Assembly: GCA_036365515.1 (NCBI GenBank)
Contig: CM070875.1
Span: 8,894,501-8,958,500 of the forward strand
Reading direction: 5' to 3'
From: Torymus aiolomorphi
Taxonomy: Eukaryota > Arthropoda > Insecta > Hymenoptera > Torymidae
Length of the DNA stretch: 64,000 nt
Shown here: in pieces, positions 57,701-64,000 of the stretch
How positions within the stretch are numbered: position 1 is the stretch's first letter
Layout of the letters: every line of letters begins with the position of its first letter
Position numbers and translations under genes: made by a program
Notes under the pieces: generated by a model
What the model was told of the DNA's origin: nothing
The model's input: the letters and a program-made list of their open reading frames with translations, nothing else
The model's database searches: none

Positions 57701-60700
57701 CTTTTTATTATTAAAATTTAGTCAAAGAGATCATTTTTACTATAATGCTGAAATTTTAACTATATTAACCTATAGGATAAAAGTAATCTTTGTACTATAG
57801 GATTACTTCTCGGTATATTAAAATATCCTCATAGAAATGTATTTTATACCGGATACACATCGCATATTACTCGGTCCCTCAATATCTATAAATAAAATAA
57901 ATTGAAAATTTCCCTCAAAACACTCTTTTATAACCCGTTTTCGCATATATTCAATAACGGCGCGACCTCGGGTCCCCGTCCCACCCAATAAAACCTCGAC
58001 CTCCCGAAAACAAAAAAATACTTTACAAAGATCCTCTAGATATCCTCGTGAAATCCATAACTCAACGTCTCTATACCATACCCATATCCTCACCGTATCA
58101 CCTCGCGATCCCTTTTTCTGGCACTCTTTCTCTCTCTTTCTTCCTCCCATCCTCATCTCGTAAATAAGCACTCAACCGATTCTCTCGTCGCCTCTTGACG
58201 AGTGCAAAAAAGAAAAAAGAAAGGAGAGAAGGAAAAATTCTCGCGCCTTCTGTCGCGGTCATAAATCGCGAGCGACGCACATAATGATACATCAGCCGCG
58301 TCCCGTCGCGCGTTTTCGGGACGCTCGCCAATACAGCCCGCATTACTTACGGATCCGCTTGTAAGAGCCAGGGACGCCTTGAGAGGAAGAGAGACAGAGG
58401 GATCGTGCGGATCGTAAATTTTGCACAGAAAGAGGAGTGAGAGCGAGAAAGAGAGAGGAGAATTTTTTCGGAAAATCTCGTTCGAGAGCGATAAATTTTA
58501 CAAGGAAGGGGAGGTGGACAGGATTTTTTTCGGCAGGGAAATCTGGTTCGCCGGCTGTAATTAATGTTGGTATGGGTGTGAGTTTGTAGAAGGTGATTTT
58601 TGACGGGACAAAAATACATGGCTTTATGGTATATTATTCTGTAGAAAAAGACATTTAAGGCACGGGGTTTGACAATAAATATGTGAACGGATTTTCATCC
58701 TACAGTATATTCCTATTCAAATGCTAATTTTCATTCTATTCGCGGTGTTACCGCAGGAAAGATAATAAAATATTCCTTTTAATTTGCGTATAAAAAGAAG
58801 TCGGAGAATCGCGTGTAATACCATCTATTCAAGCCCGGGTTTATAAAGAAGATACTAAACAACGTGTTTGCGCTGAATATGCCGTTAAATTGAGTATTTA
58901 GCTTCAAAAAGGAGAAAAAAAACTGTATAAAAAAATGAAATGAAAATAAAATTGAAATGATTTTAGAATTTAATGCTGGTTATAACAGAATGATTTGCGC
59001 ACTGCATTATCGCAGACCTCTATTGTACCCTGAAATGTATGTGAAAAGGCTATTTTGAAGCGAGTAATTTTCACGATGACGCTGTAACATTCGCAAATTA
59101 TGTCTTCAAATTGAAATAACTCGCGCTATAATAAATTACCCTTTTTCAGCGATCAACTCTGACGTTTTCCTATTTGAAAGGAATAAAGCTGTCGATTGCT
59201 TTACTACCTGAAAAATAAATTGGTCGAACATTTAGAAAAAGAGTAGGAGAAAATTTTATAAATTCCAAATAAAAGGAAACAAGAGGCCCAATTATTAAAA
59301 CAATGAACAAAGTTAATGTTATCTGAAATATTTATTTCATTATATAAACATTTAAAAATAAACTTTTACTAGTTAAAACTGTGAATACACTCAGAATTTG
59401 ATTCGATATTTTGCTATACCTTCTAAAAGTACCTAAAACTTGTGCATGTCCTTCGCCATAAAGATACACCAAAACAGATAAATACGGCAAAACGCACACA
59501 ATTTCAGCACCCAGCCCCAAAATGAATTTCCAAACCCACGCGCGTACATCCCATCCCCCTATTCCCAACCACAAGCAACACCACCACCGACACCCCCCGA
59601 AAATCGATCCCCGATACCACCTAATCAATCTTCCGACGCCGAAACTCCCGCATCACTCCGTACAAAAAAGCCCCCGCGTACATTAAAAAAAAAGTGAGAG
59701 AGCGCACGTCGCGGTATAAGCGCGAGCATCCAAAATTACTTCGTCACGCTCGCTCAATAACCCGCGCTCACCGAAAAAGCCTCTCCTCCTCGCTGCCGCC
59801 GCCGCGCCGCGTAAATACCCCGGGCTTTCTATATAGACCAGGTCGAGCGGTGCGAAAAAGCCGCGCCGAGTGCCGCGGGAAGCTTTTCACGGCTTAAAAG
59901 GTCCTGAAGAGAGAGAGAATAGTAGTAGTAGTAGAGCTGCCCGAGGCCGGATCGCGCGATCGTCGCGAGTTCCATTGTCTAGGGGAGAAAGGAGAGGGTG
60001 GAATAGTGGTTACTAGTCTTCGTCGAAAGTTGCAGAGCGAGTGCAAGCGCTCACGACCTTTGTCAACTTTCGTGCAGAGAGAGAGAGGACTTCACTTTCT
60101 CGCTCTTTCAGCAACGAGCGAGCGGCTGCTTTTCCGACTTTCGCTTTTTGCTCGTGTTGCCGAGCGAGGGGCAGCTGGAGAATTTTTCCCCCGGAGAACG
60201 TTTTTCGGATTTCCGCGGAAAAGTAGTTTTTGCCTCTTTTTTGGGGATAAAACGCGGGAGTTGCGGTTGTCTTATTGGCTCATGTTTCTTGCAGGATGCC
60301 CGCGCGTGTTTTTGATATTACGGAAATTTTCGGGGTTGAGAAGTGCAGCGCGCGGGACGCGGTATTCGTTGGATGCGAAACATGTGCTTGCGCTTGTAAT
60401 TTTAAAAGAGGACGGCGAGGTGGAGCGCGCAGTTGGGTGGCCTTTAAAAATTTATAAAGAATATTTTGAACCATTTTTAGTTTGTTTTATTGTAAAGCAG
60501 TGGAACTCTTTGGAACCGTATAAATATTTGTTACTTGGATAGTAGTATTTCAGTATTTGACGATGAAATTTTCATTTCACTCACATGTCGCAGGGAGAAT
60601 ATCTACCACTGGAATAATGGATATCTACTGTTTTAGTAGTGACCGACTTATCGCCATTGAATAATACATTTGGAGAGTCGTCACGTGAAAAATAAATAAC

Positions 60701-63418
60701 TTCAAGTTTTATACGAATCATTATTCAGTAAAGTTTAATCTTCCAAATATGCTCCCAATCATTACAATTGATTTTTCAACTCTCATATATTACACACACT
60801 CAACAACACGATAAGTCAATCTCATTCCCTTTAAGAAAATCGATCCTCCCTTTAGTATTATATATATCGCAGTTACGACTCTTATCACTTGCCAAGCTCT
60901 TCTCGACCATTTCCCAACCTCCTCCTCGCACCCGAACAAACCTCCGAAAAAATGTCTGTGCTCCAACGTCTCTATCCTAATCCAATTAAAAACAAACACT
61001 CCGCTCGCATCTCCACCTTACTTACCTTCTCCGCTCTTCTCTTCGAGCCATCTTCCCTGCACTTCTCCGACGAAAAAACTCCTCCCCTCTCTCTGGCAAC
61101 TAAGCGCGTTTGAACTAATGCGACAACGGTCATTCCCGCAATAAAAACACTCTGGACGATGCCCCCTCTCCTCTGGCGCTTTTACGTCTTCTCCTCGCGC
61201 TCGCGAACTTCCTCTCGACGCGCACAATGGGAGGCGCGGCAGCGGAGCACGATGAGCTTTTAACCGAGCGCGCGAGAGAGCACTTTGAAATTGCCCCGTA
61301 TCGAATCGTAAATTTTCAATTATGGAGGTGTGGCCGTGATTATTTAACGGCGCGCGAGACGCCCGGCTCAACGGTCCATTAGTCCCAAAGGAGGAAGAGA
61401 AGAGGGGGAGAAAGAAGAAGAGAGAGAGAAAGGCTTTTCTGCAGTTGGAAGGTTTATACGCGTGGCGGGGTCAGGCGGCTAATGTTTTAGGGTTGAAAGT
61501 GAGCGCGGAGGGAGAAAGAGAGAGAGAGAGAAGTGCGCGAGCGTCTTGTTGGGGTTAAGTGCGTTTGTCTCGTCGTCTTGGGAGAAAAGCGTTACTACTG
61601 TGCAGTGTCGGTTTTAGAGAAGCCTTTTCGAGTCGTGTAATTTTGGAATTCATTGTGGTTACGATGAATTTGCTTATTTGGAAGGTTAAAAACTAGTATC
61701 AGAGAAGGTTCGTATTTTTCTATTTTTTGAAGAAATTAATGCGCTGAAAAATTTTATGAAGTTGAATAATCGATTATTATTTCACGAAATTGCGGTACGT
61801 ATATATACATATATTATTTTTCTACAATACTGGACAAGGGAATTTTGCAAAACCTAACAATATATAAAAACAATTCGCGCTGAGGAAGAAAAGAGTCCCG
61901 AGGGTGTCTGAGTAGATACCGTCGCGATATACTGAAACTTCGAACAACGAAACTAGACTTAGTCGTTTAAAGCGCAAAAAGAAGTGCAATTTAGTAAAAA
62001 AAAGAGGAAGAAGTGCTATAATACCCTATGGAAAAGTTAAGCAAACAACTTTAGAAGCCGTTGAGTTTTAAAGGCGACTGAGAAGTACGTATAACGGCTG
62101 AAAAAATTGGAAACTCATAAGTTTTCATTTGCCCGAAGGTCTGCGCGTATGGCCATCTACCCTTACTCATACACCCAAAGTACATCAACCATCATGGCAT
62201 AGAATTCTTTATATAACATTGCCTTTGTACTAAAAGTACCATAATACAGTCTTTCAAAATGATAATTACATTTTCTTTTAAATTACATGTTACATATTCA
62301 TACAACCAACAATTTGTTCACCGAAATCGCACTAACACCCCGTGCAATATTTCCTTACGAATAACGCTAGCGTCGCTCGACAACACAACGCTACACCTTC
62401 GCATCTCTCTCGTAACATCCCTCGTAACAATACCACGGCAGCTGCACTCGCGCGCGCGCGCGCCCCTCACAGTAGTAACACGCCCGTATCGTTCAGGCAC
62501 TACACCAGCAGCCACCCCCGCCCCCTCTAAAATCCATCCGCACTCAGCCACCCTCCACCTCCGGCCCATTAATTTTTCCCTCCTCCCCGGCCTCTCGAAC
62601 GCGCTCTGCGCCGCGCGTCACTATCAAAACAAGCCTCTCCCTCTCTCAAGACATCCTCTCTTCCTCTCCCTCTCTGCAGTTTACCCTAAGACACGGGGTG
62701 GGGGCGAAATTCCCGCGCGAAACTCGGCTTATCTGGCCTCTTATCCGCGCCCGGCGTCCCCGTGCATACAGTATACGTTATATACTCGAGTGCAGTTATG
62801 CTGCTCCCTCCCTCTCTCTCTTTAGGTGCGCGAACGCGCGGAGTGCCACACCGATATCTGATATCTCTCTCCCCTCTCTCAAGTTCGGACGTAAAGGCAA
62901 GTTCGGGAGAGGAGCGGGGACAATAAAAGCGTGATTCAGGGTAGGGAAGTTGGATGATAAAAAGAGCGTATGATCGCGCTCTTACGGGGTGTAATTTAAA
63001 ACGATTGTTCTCGGCGTATACGGATGGGACTGCGGCAATGATCGTAACCGTTGTTCGCAAGGTTCTGGTGTGTATGTGTGGATGCGAGAATTCGGGGAAA
63101 GGTCGATGATCGCGTGTGAGCTGCGACGGGGAGGAGGGGGAGGAGGAGGTTCGTATTTTTGCAAGCAGGTGCATCGTTGCGGGAGAGAGGGTAGTTTTCG
63201 AGGTGAGATGCTGCGAGCGTTCGCTGAGGGCAGCGGGTGTAATTTTAGCGGTGTAGCGTAGAGGTGTTTCGACGAAGATTTTTCAGTGGTAACGTCGTGC
63301 GCTTTCGTTTGGAAATTCGAATTTGAAAATTAACGCGTTTAAATGGTTCGAGCTTTTTGACACAATGTAAATGTATATAAAGTTGATGACTAAATTTGTC
63401 TGATAGGTTTCATCGAAT
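54772..63418. other. Long non-coding interval
   Basis: AT-rich parts (54790-55640, 56140-56500, 57600-57930, 58630-59400, 60540-60800, 61640-62350) alternate with CpG/CT-rich parts (55730-55990, 56600-57560, 59700-60450, 60890-61620, 62400-63300). It contains GATC/GCTC repeats (56725-56748), a GA run (57157-57171), a TAG run (59920-59934) and several (CG)n runs. No gene could be supported; mirrored frames on opposite strands follow the CpG-rich parts. Confidence 0.45.
59920..59934. repeat. (TAG)5 microsatellite
   Basis: Five TAG units immediately after a short GA run. Confidence 0.9.
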
Positions 63419-63763
63419 TTATATACAAATATTAATCAAAAGATTGCAAGTCAGACTATACTGAAAATAATAAACAAAAACACATTTATAACACACAATA
63501 ACCCTTTAAATAGTGAACAACTTTTTGCATATGAAGCCTTAATATATCACTATAGTACACTAAGAAATAAATACTTAAACACAGCAAGTATAACAAGAAA
63601 TAAGAATATTCAAATACCTTTAAGGCATAAAACAATAAGTTGTAAAGATAGCTATTTAAAAGCTATCACTATATACAATAAGCTACCAAATGATCTAAAA
63701 ATATTGAATGATACATATTATTGAAAAAATAAGTTAAAAGAGTGGATTACCAAAAATATTTAA
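63419..63763 (+). pseudogene. 3' end of a non-LTR retrotransposon reverse transcriptase, one internal stop
   Basis: The frame lacks a start codon within the window but reads through with protein-like character: SEQLFAYEALIYHYSTLRNKY, then ITRNKNIQIPLRHKTIS, then YLKAITIYNKLPNDLKIL. It continues after one TGA (63722-63724) with KLKEWITKNI and a final TAA (63761-63763). The sequence YN-LP-D/N-LK near the C-terminus, preceded by TR-I-P-R, is characteristic of Jockey/CR1-like LINE reverse transcriptases just before their 3' UTR. The catalytic core (FADD region) is upstream and absent, so the copy is 5'-truncated, as usual for LINE insertions. The in-frame stop marks it as dead. Confidence 0.8.
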
Positions 63764-63777
63764 GAAAAATCTAATTA

Positions 63778-63779
<2 letters not shown>

Positions 63780-63813
<34 letters not shown>

Positions 63814-63850
63814 ACTCACCCACCCACCCACCCACACACACACACACACA
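63780..63850. repeat. (CA)n / CCCA-type microsatellite after the LINE coding end
   Basis: About 30 bases of CA repeats, a CCCA-rich middle and a further CA run. Its position directly after the reverse-transcriptase stop suggests it belongs to the retroelement 3' UTR or grew from it. Confidence 0.92.
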
Positions 63851-64000
63851 TATCGGGTATTAAGTTTATATAAATGTTTTATCACGTGTTACAAGGAACA
63901 CTTTTATTAATTGTTAATTAATGTGCCATACCAAAACTAAACTTATATTGTCAATACACTATATTGTATTCATTGAACCTCAAAATCATAGTACTTACAA
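63851..64000 (+). other. AT-rich tail, probable LINE 3' UTR continuation
   Basis: AT-rich sequence without a poly(A) run before the window ends, so the 3' boundary of the retroelement cannot be fixed. Confidence 0.35.

Noticed and set aside
60006..60542. 178-codon forward frame
   Set aside because: Other frames of 60-64 codons overlap it on both strands in CpG-rich sequence; no domain, signal peptide or conserved motif could be identified.
62259..62825. 188-codon forward frame
   Set aside because: Opposite-strand frames of 83 and 162 codons overlap it. The sequence is proline/arginine/serine-rich from CT- and CG-rich composition, with no family resemblance.
1..64000. CRISPR arrays, rRNA, snRNA genes or an intact transposase
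   Set aside because: No regularly spaced identical repeats and no recognisable conserved RNA gene or DDE transposase frame was found on either strand by reading.

Overview
This is a eukaryotic, almost entirely non-coding window. No long open reading frame encodes a recognisable intact protein, there is no operon structure, and no rRNA or clearly functional tRNA gene is visible. AT-rich stretches alternate sharply with CpG-rich stretches, and (GA/CT)n, (CGT)n, (TA)n, (CA)n and homopolymer tracts are dense. Non-autonomous inverted-repeat transposons are numerous. The texture (abundant CpG, long GA/CT tracts, small TIR elements, a non-LTR retrotransposon tail) suggests an insect, most likely a hymenopteran of parasitoid-wasp type. 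That assignment rests on composition, not on an identified gene. The window looks like the inside of a very large intron or an intergenic desert.

Layout. 1-5.5 kb: a 777-bp foldback element (1351-2127); a candidate 27-nt microexon on the minus strand (2356-2382) with strong splice signals on both sides; a short perfect-loop hairpin (3209-3262); a TATA-to-splice-donor segment (about 3354-3833); a 13-bp TIR pair (3999-4514); and CT and CGT microsatellites. 5.5-9 kb: a TIR element (5528-6235) with a second MITE nested in it (5631-5857), then a large CACTGTAAAA-type element (7069-8929) that carries a degenerate tRNA-like block. 13.2-14.6 kb: a striking 1.43-kb nested foldback whose arms are built from an AAGTCTGG motif. 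22.5-22.75 kb: a long CT tract facing a long GA tract. 25.6-28.0 kb: a cluster of three MITEs, the last interrupted by a perfect foldback whose tip resembles a hammerhead-ribozyme core. 34-37.3 kb: a 123-bp relative of the 7-kb element; a textbook piggyBac-type MITE with TTAA duplications (36371-36582); a degenerate BEL/Pao-like gag fragment; and a second, inverted copy of the MITE nested at 5.6 kb. 41.7-45.4 kb: a weak MITE, a good minus-strand splice donor, a 594-bp TIR element and an 80-bp GA tract. 50.5-51.3 kb: a 794-bp TIR element with a 200-bp-period internal duplication and a truncated tRNA-like block. 52.46-52.54 kb: a pre-miRNA-sized hairpin. 63.4 kb to the end: the 3' end of a non-LTR retrotransposon (reverse-transcriptase C-terminus with one internal stop, then a CA-rich microsatellite).

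If a host gene spans this window, the best evidence is on the minus strand: the microexon at 2356-2382 and consensus donors at 41924 and 49508. No gene name can be given. The remaining long intervals hold simple repeats and CpG-rich or AT-rich sequence in which nothing further could be supported.
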